From Epiperipatus broadwayi (Eukaryota > Onychophora > Udeonychophora > Euonychophora > Peripatidae): a stretch of DNA of 64,000 nucleotides. The DNA is taken from assembly GCA_028023455.1 (NCBI GenBank), contig JAQFVV010000056.1:3164001-3228000 (forward strand), read 5' to 3'. Position 1 is the stretch's first letter; each line of letters opens with the position of its first letter. This document shows, in pieces, positions 1 through 11,724 of the stretch. The notes under the pieces are model-generated. The model did no database searches. It worked only from the letters and a program-made list of their open reading frames with translations, and was not told the origin of the DNA. Made by a program: the position numbers and the translations under genes.

Positions 1-310
1 GAGAGAGGACATAGACTTGTGGAGTTTGCAGAAAAAGAAAAACTTTATATTATGAATTCTTTTTTTGAGAAAAATGTTAAAAGGAAATGGACATGGAAGC
101 ATCCAAATGAAGGGTACAGCAGAATTGGATTATATTTTGACTAACAGAAAATACATATTTCAAAATTATAATGTTCTTAATAAATTTAACACAGGAAGTG
201 ATCATCAATTAGTAAGATGCAAAGCCAGAGAGACAAAAATTATTACAAAAAAACAATATTTCCAGTTGATATTCCTAATATTCAGAAACATTCTAATGAA
301 TTTAAATTAG
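1..310 (+). pseudogene. LINE endonuclease, C-terminal fragment
   Basis: Frame 1 from base 1 reads ERGHRLVEFAEKEKLYIMN and continues to a K-WTW-HPNEG stretch near base 110. The reading then moves to frame 2, with LDYILTNRK and a GSDHQLVR block near 195-215. The SDH triplet is the catalytic histidine motif of exonuclease-endonuclease-phosphatase type LINE nucleases. In life the domain nicks target DNA to prime reverse transcription. The frame change near 110-125 breaks the protein, and a second change near 235-260, at a run of seven A residues, leads into the RT segment. The N-terminal part lies outside the window. Confidence 0.7.
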
Positions 311-936
311 AACTTACAAATCGGTTTCAAGCATTAGTAGATTTTGAACATGATTCAGATTTAAATGAAATTAATATGAAAATAACTGATACACTTTTAA
401 AAACTGCAACAAAGATAGCTGGTAGAAAAAAGCAGCAATTGACCAATAAAATTTCTACTGAGACTAGAGAATTTATGAAGAAAAGAAGGAATATGAAGAT
501 ATATAAAAATGATGCATTAAAAAGGATTGAATATCTCGAATTTTGTAAAATGGTGCGGAAAAGAGTTGAAAATGATATAAGAAAGTATAACTGTGAACTA
601 GCAAGGAAAGCTGTAGAAGAGAATAAAAGTCTCAAGAGTGTAAAACAACATTTTGGTATTGGTAGGAAATTTATATCTGCAATAAGAAAAAAGAATGGAA
701 TTATTACTAAAAAGAGAGATGACATCATGAAATGGGTAGAAGACTTTTATCAAGAATTATATAGTAATAAAGAACAAGTACCTCCTATATCTATTACATC
801 TTCTGAATTGCCCAGAATTTTAAATGAAGAAGTGAGACATGCAATTAAATGTATGAAGAAAGGAAAGGCTCCAGGTAATGATGGAATTATAATTGATATA
901 TTAAAAGAAGCAGGTGAAGAAATAGAAATTTTTTAG
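217..936 (+). pseudogene. LINE reverse transcriptase, N-terminal segment
   Basis: This 239-codon segment in frame 1 begins inside the endonuclease-RT linker. It carries a lysine-rich region (residues 70-140) and then the early RT block I-CMKKGKAPGNDGI near residues 210-226, the usual K-GKA-G-DGI signature of LINE reverse transcriptases. It ends at a TAG just after a run of T (930-935), where the homologous reading continues in frame 3. Loss or gain of one base in that T run would explain the break. The ATG at 217 is simply the first in the open frame and is probably not a true start. Confidence 0.75.
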
Positions 937-2306
937 CAAAGTTATATACCAAATGTCTAAATGATAAAGATGTACCAGATGATTGGAAGAATGCAGTATT
1001 AATATTAATATTTAAAAAAGGTGATAAAGAAGATATTAGAAATTACAGACCTATCAGCCTTTTATCAGTTTTATACAAAATTTTTACCAAGATAATTACA
1101 ACTCGTCTACAGAGAACATTGGATTTCCACCAACCAAGAGAACAAGCTGGATTTAAAAGTGGTTTTAGTACAGTAGATCATATCCAGGTATTGAGAGAAG
1201 TTATAGAAAGGACAAATGAATATGAGTTGCCATTATGCTTTGGATTTGTAGATTATGAAAAGGCATTTGATTCTATAAACATTTCTTCAGTGATTAAAGC
1301 ATTGGATCATCAAGGTATAGATCCAGGATATTGTCATATTTTAAAGAATATTTATAAAAATGCAACAGCAACAATTAGATTACATAATGCTACTGGGAAA
1401 GTCAACATTGAGAAGGGTGTAAGACAGGGTGACTCTATATCTCCAAAACTTTTTACAGCAGTGCTGCAAGAAGTATTTTGTGGATTAAAATGGGAAGCTA
1501 AAGGAGTGAAAGTAAATGGAGATTATTTAAGTCATTTAGATTTTGCAGATGATGTAGTTGTTTTTGCAAATAATGCTTTAGAGCTGCAGGAAATGTTGCA
1601 GGAGTTATCAGATGAAAGTAGGAAAGTAGGACTAAAGATAAATGTTAAAAAGACTAAAGTAATGTTTAATGGATTTTCTCAAAGTATGAAAATAAAGATT
1701 GATTATGATGAGTTAGAAGAAGTTAACAGTTACAAATACCTTGGTCAGATTATTAATACAGATGGAAACATAATGGATGAAATTAATCATAGAATTAAAC
1801 TTGGTTGGAGTGCTTTTGGTAGAAATAACTTGATACTAAAAGGAAATATGCCTATGTGTTTGAAAAGGATGGTTTTTAATAAATGTGTTTTACCAGTTCT
1901 TACTTATGGATCTGAGACTTGGACACTTAATAGAAGAGCAATACAGAGACTTCAGACCACTCAAAGAAGTATGGAGAGATGCATGTTGGGAGTAACAAGA
2001 AGAGATCGAAAATGCAATATATGGGTAAGAGAACAAACAGGTGTTACTGACCTCATTGAAAAAATTAAAAGACTGAAGTGGAGTTGGGCTGGACATATTG
2101 CTAGAAGAGATGATAATAGATGGACAATTGAAATCTTAAACTGGATTCCAAGAGATTGTAAAAGACCCAGAAAGAGACCACATGTGAGATGGATGGATGA
2201 AATAAGAAAGTGTGCAGGGGTGATGTGGAGAAGAGAAGCTAAAGATCAGAGGAGATGGATTGAACTTGGAGAGACCTTCATCCTGCAGTGGATTGATAAT
2301 GGTTGA
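937..2306 (+). pseudogene. LINE reverse transcriptase, palm to C-terminus
   Basis: Homology in frame 3 starts about base 935, upstream of the first ATG at 1119, with a run reading LYTKCLNDKDVPDDWKNA and then RNYRPISLLS (RT block 2). From 1119 the 395-residue frame contains YEKAFDSI (motif A), GVRQGDSISP (motif B), FADD at residues 142-145 (motif C, catalytic aspartates) and a GLKINVKKTK block (motif D). It closes with a WAGHIARRDDNRW region typical of the RTE C-terminus. Stop at 2304-2306, immediately before the (AT)n tail. The catalytic residues are intact here; only the upstream frameshifts disable the copy. Confidence 0.85.

Positions 2307-2308
<2 letters not shown>

Positions 2309-2383
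<75 letters not shown>
2309..2383 (+). repeat. (AT)n microsatellite, LINE 3' tail
   Basis: About 75 bases of uninterrupted AT begin five bases after the LINE stop codon. RTE elements commonly end in a short tandem repeat, so this is probably the element's tail, later expanded as a microsatellite. Confidence 0.85.
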
Positions 2384-2386
<3 letters not shown>

Positions 2387-3182
2387 AAAAATTTGTACAC
2401 TGACTAACTCCTAGCACTTCCCAGTTAAATTTCTTTTCTTGTATATAAAATCCTAATAATACACATCTATTTAATTAATATCTAATATATTACATTAGAC
2501 TTAATAAATTATTTAATAATAAAATGTTATTAATCATGAGATTTGCTATTTAAATCATTTGGTAAAGTACTCATTTTTTAATATTAAGCATATACCAAAA
2601 AGTATACTCTCAATAGCATAGGAATATCATCAAACACTATTCCATTAAAATATTAATTATACTTCCATGACTCACACTTAATATAAACGAATTATATTAA
2701 ACAATAAAATCTTCTAAATTAATTTAATTAGAACATCATACTATATTTACTAATATAATAAAATAATTATATTTCTCATTTACTAACATTACTATTGCTT
2801 CTTAAAATAAATAAATTTACATAACTACATATAAAGAGGGATTTTACATACATCTAGCTATACTTAACAATAATAATTAAGAAACAAATAAACATCAATT
2901 CTTCCCTTTTAAAATCGTTAACTACCTTTCTTATAAGATTGGACTAAACTAATTAAAATTATGAACTTATAAAGATAACAATTTACTATCATAAACAAAT
3001 TCAAAATAATTTCTTATTACCATATATTATAATCTAATTTTATTTTTTATATGACATTCTAGATATCAATTTTTATTATGATCATTGAGTAAGATGAAGA
3101 AAAATTTTCATTATTTAATATTTTAGATTATCAAATATTTTTAACAATCACAATATTTTTCACATTTGTTTAAATTATAATA
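2384..3182. other. AT-rich sequence without a recognised gene
   Basis: Very AT-rich, dense in stops in all frames. No coding signature, RNA gene or clear repeat seen. Confidence 0.6.
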
Positions 3183-3916
3183 ATCAGAAAATAATAATAA
3201 ATTCTTTAGGTACAGCTATGTAATCAATAATAATTTTATACATTAAAAGCATTTTTCAGCACCTGCTTTGGTACCCTTTTCAAATTTTACTAATCTATTT
3301 AATGTTAATGAATTATTTCTGACATAAAATCATCCACTGTCCAATAATGGAATTAAAACAAACAATAATAATATAAATAAGTAAAAAAATTCAAAACCCT
3401 CATATATAAATTAAATAATTACAAAATAATTAACTATATCATAACAATATGTTAAATAAATAATAGATGCTACAAAAATAATTAAATATTTACATTTCAT
3501 CAAAGATCCAAAAAGAAGACAAATATATGAAACATACAACATTAAAAATAATTGTAGGAATATTTGCAAGACTTTTATAAATTTGGTTGATTAAAAATGA
3601 ATGGAAAATTATATAAGATGATATATATATATAATTGTATAAAAAATGCAAGTAATATTTATTTAACATATTGTTATTATATAATCAATTCTTTTGTAAT
3701 TATTGAATTTATATATGAGGGTTTTGATTTGTTTTAATTAATTAATTATTTATTTATACTGAATGGTTTTATGTCAGAAATAATTTGTTAATGTTAAATA
3801 GATTAGTAAAATTTGAAAAGGGTACTAAAGCAGGTGTTGAAAAAGGTTTTTTATGTATAAAATTATTATTGATTATATAGCTGTAGTAAATAATTTATTA
3901 TTATTTTCTGAATATT
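3183..3916. repeat. Long imperfect palindrome (foldback), about 730 bp
   Basis: The outer arms (about 3183-3343 and 3757-3916) are near reverse complements: CAGCACCTGCTTTGGTACCC on the left matches GGGTACTAAAGCAGGTGTTG on the right. The pairing resumes further in, where AAACCCTCATATATAAATT near 3395 matches its complement near 3708-3726. The centre near 3550 pairs poorly. This suggests a foldback or MITE-type element, or an inverted duplication. No duplication at the ends could be fixed in this AT-rich context. Confidence 0.7.
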
Positions 3917-4859
3917 AGTTTGTAGAAGAGCAGCATAAGGATTTTTCCCCCCAAGTTTTGATATTTAAATTATGTGCAATAATATTCAACATCTTTAATT
4001 ATTACAATATAGTTTCTGGCTAAGAAGATGCATAATGACTTGGAAAACAAGAAAAAAGATTATCAACACTTAGTTAATTAAAAAAAAAAAACGATATTAA
4101 CATTTTTTTACAACAGTAGTACAAAATTAAAAAAAAAATTACAAATATTACATTTACTTAAAAAAATATTTAACATAGTATGCAAAAATTAAAATTAACA
4201 TTTAATAAAAATATTTATAAGCAATAAATAATTTGCACTTCACTTTAAAATTATTTACAACTAGTATATAATGTCTTTCTCCTAACTCTGTGAATATTAA
4301 GATACTACTTAGTATTTTTATATTAAAATATATTAATATAACATAAACAATTTATACATTATCACATTCTACATATTTCAAACTATATTCCTTTTTATCA
4401 TCATTGGTTTACTTTTATTTTTCTATAATATTAGAATATAATTATAATTCTATAAACTTGTTATACTTCTTTATGTTTATCATTAATTATAAATAAACAT
4501 TCAATTATCTAAACATTCACTATAATATGGTGTTATTATATCATTGACAATAATACAAATCATTATCAGGTTTTTTTAATCATCACATCTCTTATAACTC
4601 CAACATTCACTCTGTAATTTGATCTCTAAAATTTAATATAAAAAACATAAAATCTTTACTTTTATATTCTTTCAACATTTTATTTGTTCCACATTTAATT
4701 CTTCTTGCATTATATTAATAATCTTGTCATCATTTGAAAATGTAGCTATTATCCTTGTTCAAATATACAATTCCTATTATGATGTATATACCAGTATGAT
4801 TTTCATGATTATAAGTGAGGGATGGATATCTTATAAAACTATAAGAAACAACAATATCA
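3917..4859. other. AT-rich sequence without a recognised gene
   Basis: AT-rich, no coding pattern, no clear repeat. Nothing identified. Confidence 0.55.
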
Positions 4860-4993
4860 TGGACTGTGTAACTTTTTTTTAAGTGTCATAGCATCAGCCG
4901 GGACGCGAATCCACAACCCGGGCAACTGCCTGCTAGTGCAAGGCAGTCGCGCTGACCTCTCGACCACCAATACAAGACTGGACTATGTAACTT
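4860..4993 (-). mobile_element. Short tRNA-derived SINE / retroposed tRNA-like copy 1
   Basis: A roughly 90-base GC-richer body (about 4884-4973) reads, on the minus strand, as a tRNA-like head: GGTGGTCGAGAGGTCAGCGC (D-arm and A-box region), an anticodon-type stem ACTGCCT/AGGCAGT with an enlarged loop, and a degenerate T-arm. It is followed by a run of A. Direct repeats of 15 bases with one mismatch flank it (4860-4874 and 4979-4993, TGGACT-TGTAACTT), the mark of LINE-mediated retroposition. A close relative is at 62376-62508. The whole insert is only about 105 bases, so it is either a very short SINE or a retroposed tRNA pseudogene. Confidence 0.8.
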
Positions 4994-5372
4994 AAGGCCA
5001 TATTTTTTATGTCCATCTTAATTTCTATCTTGGTTTCTCTTTTAAGTTCTTATAGATTTGCAAAAAATGCTACTATCCATGTATTACAAATATTCGAACT
5101 TACTTTGATTATACTATACTTTACATTAATAACATATAGATTTCCCAATGAGATTACTTTCCTGAACTCCTCCTTTTATATCAAACATCCCATATAAATC
5201 TTAAACATCATAAATAAATATTATTTTATCCTTTTTTTAAATAATATCCAAATTTATTCTTAACATTTCATACTTTGGACATACCAAGAAGATTAAAATA
5301 AAAATAAACAAGTAGTTTGATATATAACTTAACTTAAATATACTATAAGTTAGTTACTTTTAACTTATTCTG
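4994..5372. other. AT-rich sequence without a recognised gene
   Basis: A 62-codon hydrophobic open frame at 5009-5197 has no family signature and is judged fortuitous. Nothing else seen. Confidence 0.5.
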
Positions 5373-5377
5373 AGATC

Positions 5378-5415
<38 letters not shown>

Positions 5416-5417
5416 GA

Positions 5418-5449
<32 letters not shown>
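5373..5449. repeat. Two (TA)n tracts with a flanking palindrome
   Basis: A (TA)n tract of about 30 bases is bracketed by AGATCAAT and ATTGATCT, giving a perfect cruciform-forming palindrome. It is followed directly by a second (AT)n tract. Confidence 0.8.
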
Positions 5450-5454
<5 letters not shown>

Positions 5455-6349
5455 ATTTAGATTATAATAAATATCTTTACTCCTTTGTGATACTTTACAT
5501 AAATATACATATTTATTTTATCTGATTTCTGGTTCAAATAATCCAATACCAATATCTTATAATAAAAAATAGTAAATTAAAGTTATCTTAATCATAATAT
5601 TTTTATCATTATTTTCAATAAAATTCTGGTTGATATAACTTCTTGATGTTATGGAATCATAATCCATAATAAAGAAAAAATAGTAATTTTTCTATTCTTT
5701 TTTTATATCCAAAAATTCTAAACATATTTAAATATAAACTAGTAATATATGAATAAATAATTATGAATAATGGACATTGCCTTGATAACATATTGAGATT
5801 GTTGATAGTTATTGATAGTGAGATTGTCTAAGAGTTGACTGATTTTAATGATTATTTATAAACCCATTTATCCAGGAACATTATGGGTGTGTAAATTAAT
5901 TAGTAAATGGGATCACCATTTCATATATAAAGTTAAATCTACAACCAAAGAGCATAAATGTGCAGCAACCAATCATAACCAGTTCTGTAGATTAAATAAA
6001 AACAATAGCAAACCTGTACTAATCAAGTTGCATTACATCTTCATCAGTTTAAAAAGTTTTTGAAAAATATTGAATCTGAGTATGACAATTTGTTATAGCA
6101 TAAGTGAAATAACATGATTAAGCCATGAAATTGTGATAAAAAATCAGAAGATATTAAAAAAACTATTGAATTCTGTTTGATGATGAAGTTTTTAAGTGAT
6201 ACAATCATTTATATCAACTTAATAATTTACTAAAAATGAAAAGTAAGTTCTTTGCAATTAAAACTAAAACTTTTTGAGAAGCAAAGAAAAATCATTTATC
6301 TCATTTTAATTATTATAATTAGTGAAAAAGTAAGGCATAAAGAGAACTA
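5450..6349. other. AT-rich sequence without a recognised gene
   Basis: Contains a 71-codon open frame (5848-6063) with no recognisable motif. No other structure seen. Confidence 0.5.
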
Positions 6350-9300
6350 TCTACTTATAATGGCATCAGAAGAGAGCCCTGTAGCATAACCAATGCCTGG
6401 AGGAACAGTACCATCTCTGTTAATAATTTTAGAGATTTTATTATAAAACAGTGATTGTAATTTCCTGGATGTAGGGCTGAACAAAAAGGCACCTTAGAAA
6501 ACAAAGTATAAATAAGAAAGATAGTATACCCTAACTGAAGGAAAGAGGCTCCATTTCATGCTCTCAGTGAGAGTAGAGCTAGTCAAAGTGTGTGATTAGT
6601 AATTAATATATTTCCTTTAGGTAAGAAAAGCAGGACACTGAAGCAAAAAGTGATGAATTGTTTTTTTAGATTTATGGCAAAGGGAGCAAAGAGGGTCACT
6701 GTTAACATACACCAATCTTCTGTGATAATAAATGATTAGTAGATACAGCTTTTAAGTTGATTTTGATAAGGAAATTAAAGTATTTTGATTCTAGATACCA
6801 GAATTTAAATTTTTTATTTGTTTATTAGTAATAGTAAGGAGGATGGAACTGAGGTCAACTAGCACTATGAGTCATTGTTGAAAGTCTCCCACTAGAGTAT
6901 CTTTATGGAGAAGGTGTGATGATTTAGATCAATAAAAGCTGCAATGGATTTGATTAAGGATTGAAAGAAATTAGCTTTACTGGGTAGAGACATGCCAGTC
7001 AGAGTTATTAGAACAAAATTTTATAGCATTAATGTAAGGAGATATAAGTTTGAAACCAGTATTAAATGATCTCTAAAAAAGTAGGGATTGGGTAAAGGGA
7101 AAGATCATTGTTTTGTCATGCTTTTGAAATGTAACAATAGTAATTACAACTGGTTTTTTAAATCCCAAATCAGTTTCCAGAACAGTGAGTTAACTTTCTT
7201 CTTAAAAATATTAGTATAGAATATACTAAGTCATTTTTTGAAATATCAAAACATTGGTAAGAGATTTTTGCATGAAGGAAGGTATACTTTGGAGTTTGCT
7301 ATATTTTTGACAGATGAGAATAGTGTTTTGGATAGATGGACTCATAGCATTCATGGGTTTATAAATGCAAAATTCAAGAAAGTTGTGGGAGAGCAGTAAA
7401 AAGTGAGAAAATGCTATTACCTAAGAGTGTACTCCATGTAGATGACTTATTAAGGTTAAACTGAAGTTTATAATGTGCTGTATAATCTTCCAGAATAGAA
7501 ACTGGTGAAGGAAGGTGCGCCACAGAGGGAAAAAATGACAAGATCATCCCTAAATGATATATATTTGATTGGCTTAGTAAACAATAATACATATAGACAG
7601 AAAGTTTTCTATTTCTAGAAGTAGGGAATTTATATAAGTAATAAACAACAAAGCACTCAAATCTAGACTTTGCAGAATATAATTATGAGTTTAAATCCTG
7701 ACATTACTTCACCATTAAAAATGGGAAAATTTCTCTATTCATTAGAAGGTTAGCTAGAATGTATAGAATGCTTAATAGAAATGTTATGCAACTGTAATAT
7801 AATAGTTCGATGAAAGTGTCAATAGGGACAGAATCAAAAGCTGATTAAATATCTAAGTGTACTACCATAGGTCCAGCTATTGTAGTGGCTTTAACTTGGT
7901 CAATAACAATTTTAAACAGAGTGATAGCATCAGTTTTGGAGCACCCTTTGAAAACTGGAAGTATGAGATGGAAGGCAAAATAATAGGCTGTATTTCATTC
8001 TTAGTAATGGATTCAATGCTTTTGATAAGTAAAGCTAACATAGAGATAGGGCTAAAGTTATCAAGAAAAATGGAGAGAGTATTTTTTTTTTTTTTGAGAA
8101 ATGAAATTAAGAAAACTGTATACAGTTTATCAATATAATAAATTTGTATAAAAAGAAATTCAAGCAAGTTTATAATGATTCATATATGTAAAAGCTAATA
8201 TGTAAAAGAAAGTATTTAAGAATTGCATAAGGACCAGGATGAATACTATCAATTAAAGATTTCAGCTATAATGTCAGTCTTTATCATGACCTAGATGACT
8301 TTCACCAAAAGCAAATACCAGGAACTTAGATTTAAAGTGACAAAAAATAGAATGCAGAGCAATAAGTCCTGTGCAGAAATATTTACCTACAGTAATTGAA
8401 GAAAGAAAGGACTTTCTACTTTTATAAAAAAAAAAAAAAAATAGAGCTTAGCAGATGTACTCTTTTAAATCAGTTATGTGATTGAGTCAAAAAGATTGTG
8501 ACCTTTTTAGTAGAAAGATATTCAGCCAAATTAGATTGTGTATGCTTATGTTGCTGCATAACTAACATAATTGAAAAAATCAAAGCAGTGTCTCAAGAAG
8601 TGACTTTCAATTTCAAATTAATTAATAGCATCAAGTTTCTTAACTAAAGCAGTGATTGATTTGTTTTTATTAGTGTAATGTCTAATGACTGATTGGATAA
8701 TATTGATAAAAGAAAATCAAATGACTGAGTTGTAAAGAAAAATATCAATCTTTCCAAAATAAATGTAAATTTTACAGAATACCACCTCCAGAGATGTAGC
8801 ATTAACCAATATTCTTAATGTATTATTATATTAAAGAAGTGATTGTGTATGAAAATCAATATGAAATTGGAGAATGTTAAGTAATCAGAAAAAAGAACTA
8901 GTTTCCAAGCATGGATTAGCTATAAAGTGGAGATCAGGAAAATACAATAAAAAGTCAATGAGAATTAAATATATTAAAGTATAGAAGGAGAAAGCATTAC
9001 TTACTCATAAGTTTAAAATTAATAAATTGAAAATATTTAGCTACTAAATCAGTATAAGGCATATTGAATTTGCCAAAAGGAAGAGTAGAAAAGAAATTGG
9101 ATAAAAGAATAAGATTGATATGACATAAAGTTGATGAAATAGAATGGGTCTGTTATATAAATGATGAAAGTAATGATCATGTTTTGATCAAGATAAAATA
9201 TGTTAAAGGAATTAAATGGTGCTTTATGATGAATCAAAACACCTACCTCTTCATCTATAGGCAGTGGAGATAAGAAACTGAAAAAACCAAGCATCCCAGG

Positions 9301-9400
9301 ATTGATATCAGAACACATATAAAGTTTAGTCTCAGAGAAAAAATAATATGAGGAGAAAATTAAAAAATCCAATTACCGATTGAACAGCCATTTGAGAGAT
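6350..9400 (-). pseudogene. Degenerate LINE reverse transcriptase relic, minus strand
   Basis: Read on the minus strand, scattered fragments follow LINE RT order. There is a motif-A-like LDI-stop-SAFDSVP at about 7858-7825, a motif-C-like FRDDLVIFS at about 7562-7528 (the first residue before DD is changed from the usual A), and LQFNLNKSSTW (motif D) shortly after in another frame. A C-terminal block IINRDGTVPPGIGYATG lies near 6440-6370. Upstream, 9372-9049 has a long minus frame that could be endonuclease-derived, though I cannot assign it firmly. Stops and frameshifts are everywhere, so this is an old inactive copy. It is a different LINE family from the RTE copies at 1-2383 and 13640-15747. 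Boundaries are approximate. Confidence 0.6.
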
Positions 9401-10275
9401 TTTATGTCATTTACATTGATACTAATAATATTTGGATCCTACACAATTTAAGTGGTGAAAGAATAAGCAGCTTAATATTCAAGTAAACTGAGAAACAATT
9501 TAAAAGGGACAACACATTTTGAGAGGTAAAGCAATGCATAAGAACTCATACCTTATATAAAAACACAACATCATATAAATCAAAAACTAACTTAACAAAT
9601 AGATAAAATATGAGTAAAGATGTATGCAAATACAAAATGATTCTTAGAATTAAATATATTACTGAGTAAAAGAAAAAACAATATCAAATTTGCAACAAAG
9701 CATGAGTATCATAACTTTATTGCACCTTGGCAGATATGCTCTCAATGAGAGGTAGTTTATAGTCCATGTTCAATTTGACACCATTAGACACAGCCATATC
9801 ATAAGAATCACTTGTATACTTCCATATTCTGTGGGTCATAATCACTTAAGGTAACATTAAAACTATGATTTAAAGTTACAAGACAAGAGTGCTTTTTCTG
9901 AAGGAATGTTCAGTGATTTAAAATGAATGTTAAATAATAACTATATAAAGATGAAAACTAAAATAAAATTAACTTGTAAACTAATATTAATGCCATATTT
10001 TTCTCTAGCTGGTATATTAAGTTCATGCTGAATTTTCACCAATCATAAGCTTAAAGAATTGATACTGGTTCTTACTAAACATAGAGTATTATTTATTCAT
10101 ATATACATTATGCCATAATTCTTAGAAATTTTTACATTTTACATGTAGTTGCAGATGTTAAAAACTGTGTAAATGACTCCCAAGAAGCACTTTGTCTCTT
10201 CAAATAGTCAAAGCTATTACAATACCTCAAAATATTCTTTAATGTTGTGTTAAATTTATTTAATGTATATTTTAT
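9401..10275. other. No gene recognised
   Basis: AT-rich. May include the 5' end of the minus-strand LINE relic, but no motif is readable. Confidence 0.45.
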
Positions 10276-10749
10276 AATCCTATCACAACCGTCCATCAGC
10301 CCAGAAAGCAAACCAACCTCTCAGATCTTAGATACATTAGAAACATACACTTTGTCAAGCAATTCATATAGTACATGTGATAATTAAACTTCAAATACAT
10401 ATTACTTCTAGAGAGACCCTGACCTTATTTTTTTTATTGATTACAATTCTATCACACAATACTGAAACATATAACCAAAGACATGTAAAAAGGATATATA
10501 ATCTCCAAGATGCACATTTCAGGATCATTTATCCTTTTCACATGTCTTTGATCATATGTTTCAGTAATGTGGAATAGAATTGTAAATTAATAAAAAAAAA
10601 TTACATTTAGTTTCTCTAGAAATAATGTGTATATGAAGTTGAAACATCACATGTGCTATATGAGTTGCTCGACAAACTATGTTTCTAATGTATCTATGGT
10701 CTGAGAGGTTGGTCTGACTTCTGGGATGATGGATGGTTGTGATAGGATT
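10276..10749. repeat. Near-complete 474-bp palindrome
   Basis: Two arms of about 230 bases meet almost without a spacer near 10513. Left-arm landmarks AATCCTATCACAACC, CCAACCTCTCAGA and AAAGACATGT recur as reverse complements in the right arm, ending GGTTGTGATAGGATT. A transcript would fold into one very long hairpin. This could be a foldback or MITE transposon or a recent inverted duplication. A 66-codon frame inside it is a by-product. Confidence 0.85.
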
Positions 10750-11161
10750 TCAAATATGATATAATTATCTCATTGAAAGCTCCAGTTACTTCCTGTTCAG
10801 TTACACACAATCTTAGTCATGTATTTATTTAATGTATAGTAAAAAAAACGATTACCAACTATCATTTATCAGGTCCTAATTACATTTTTTAAATCATAGT
10901 TATAGAATTTTAACTTTTTTATTAAAAAGCAATTATATCGTTTTATTTATTATTTATATATGCATCAATTCTATTGAAAAGGTAATTTAGTCAAAATGCA
11001 CCTTGAAGGATTTTTTCCCCCATTTTAGATTTGAAATGTAAAAAATAATAAGTCATAAGAATAAGTATATCTATCCATGTGCATGACTGAAGAAATTTGA
11101 AACACTGAACAAATAAGAGGATTACATTTTATGCAATATAAATTATAAAAAATATGGTCAA
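10750..11161. other. No gene recognised
   Basis: AT-rich unique-looking sequence. Confidence 0.5.
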
Positions 11162-11232
11162 GTGTTGGTGGCCTAGCGTTTAGCATAGCTGCCTTCCAAG
11201 CAGCTGGCCCGAGTTCATGTCCCAGTCAACAC
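11162..11232 (+). tRNA. tRNA-Gly(UCC)-like sequence, probably a pseudogene or SINE head
   Basis: 71 bases fold as a cloverleaf. The acceptor GTGTTGG pairs with TCAACAC (one G-T pair). A D-arm region GGCCTAGCGTTTAGCA follows, then an anticodon stem GCTGC/GCAGC around the loop CTTCCAA with anticodon UCC. The 5' half and anticodon arm closely match metazoan tRNA-Gly(UCC). The T-arm is damaged: GTTCATGTCCC replaces the usual GTTCGATTCCC, weakening the B box. No CCA is encoded, as expected in eukaryotes. It is likely a decayed tRNA gene or a tRNA-derived retroposon. Low GC in the flanks and the damaged T-loop argue against a working tRNA. Confidence 0.7.
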
Positions 11233-11724
11233 TTTGACATATAAAAAAATATGCTAGACTCTTAGTAACAAAATTAAAGTCTAGAGTTAAAGAAGTGTAA
11301 TAATTTCTCATTTAATAAACAGTAATTGATTATCGTTTATGTACTTATTAAAAGTCTGTAAATGAAAATAAGAACATATTAGGCATAGAATATGTGAAAA
11401 AGAATTTGATATACAGGACTTTTATATATAATTTTTAGCCATTATAAAAACACTGCAAGATGAAGGTTTCTGTGAGTTTAATCCAGTTTCTCTAATCTGT
11501 AGTTTTTCTTAATCATAATCATTAGTGTAATTATCCAAACTGAATGTTGTCAAAGATATGTGTGCAGAAAGTTTGATGCTTATAGATCAAACTGTTATAT
11601 GTAAAGCTTGCAAAACAAGCTCTTAACAAGCTTTGAGAATATCCACAACCCCATACCGGTTTCTGCTTCTGGCATCATCAGTGAGGTGACATCTGACTTT
11701 TTATCATTTTATATCAAACTGTTG
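11233..11724. other. No gene; short block shared with 59738-59800
   Basis: A 60-base block around 11640-11700 (TTTCTG, CATCATCAGTGAGG) resembles the spacer of the inverted repeat at 59633-60116, which indicates a dispersed repeat family. Confidence 0.45.

Larger units (their letters stand above)
1..2383 (+). mobile_element. RTE-clade non-LTR retrotransposon (LINE), 3' portion
   Basis: Seen: consecutive fragments in three frames read as the end of an apurinic-type endonuclease, then a reverse transcriptase with an FADD catalytic motif, then a C-terminal region, followed by a pure (AT)n tail. Family knowledge: this order, and the similarity to proteins often mislabelled craniofacial development protein 2, are typical of RTE-clade LINEs, which end in short tandem repeats rather than long poly(A). 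The copy runs off the left edge of the window, so its 5' end and target-site duplication cannot be judged. Several frameshifts make it inactive as written. A degenerate relative lies at 13640-15747. Confidence 0.85.

Noticed and set aside
2136-2417. Minus-strand frame with Tyr-Ile repeats
   Set aside because: Translation of the (AT)n LINE tail.
7374-7592. 72-codon minus-strand frame as a gene
   Set aside because: It is a surviving piece of the decayed LINE RT (motif D region), not an independent gene.
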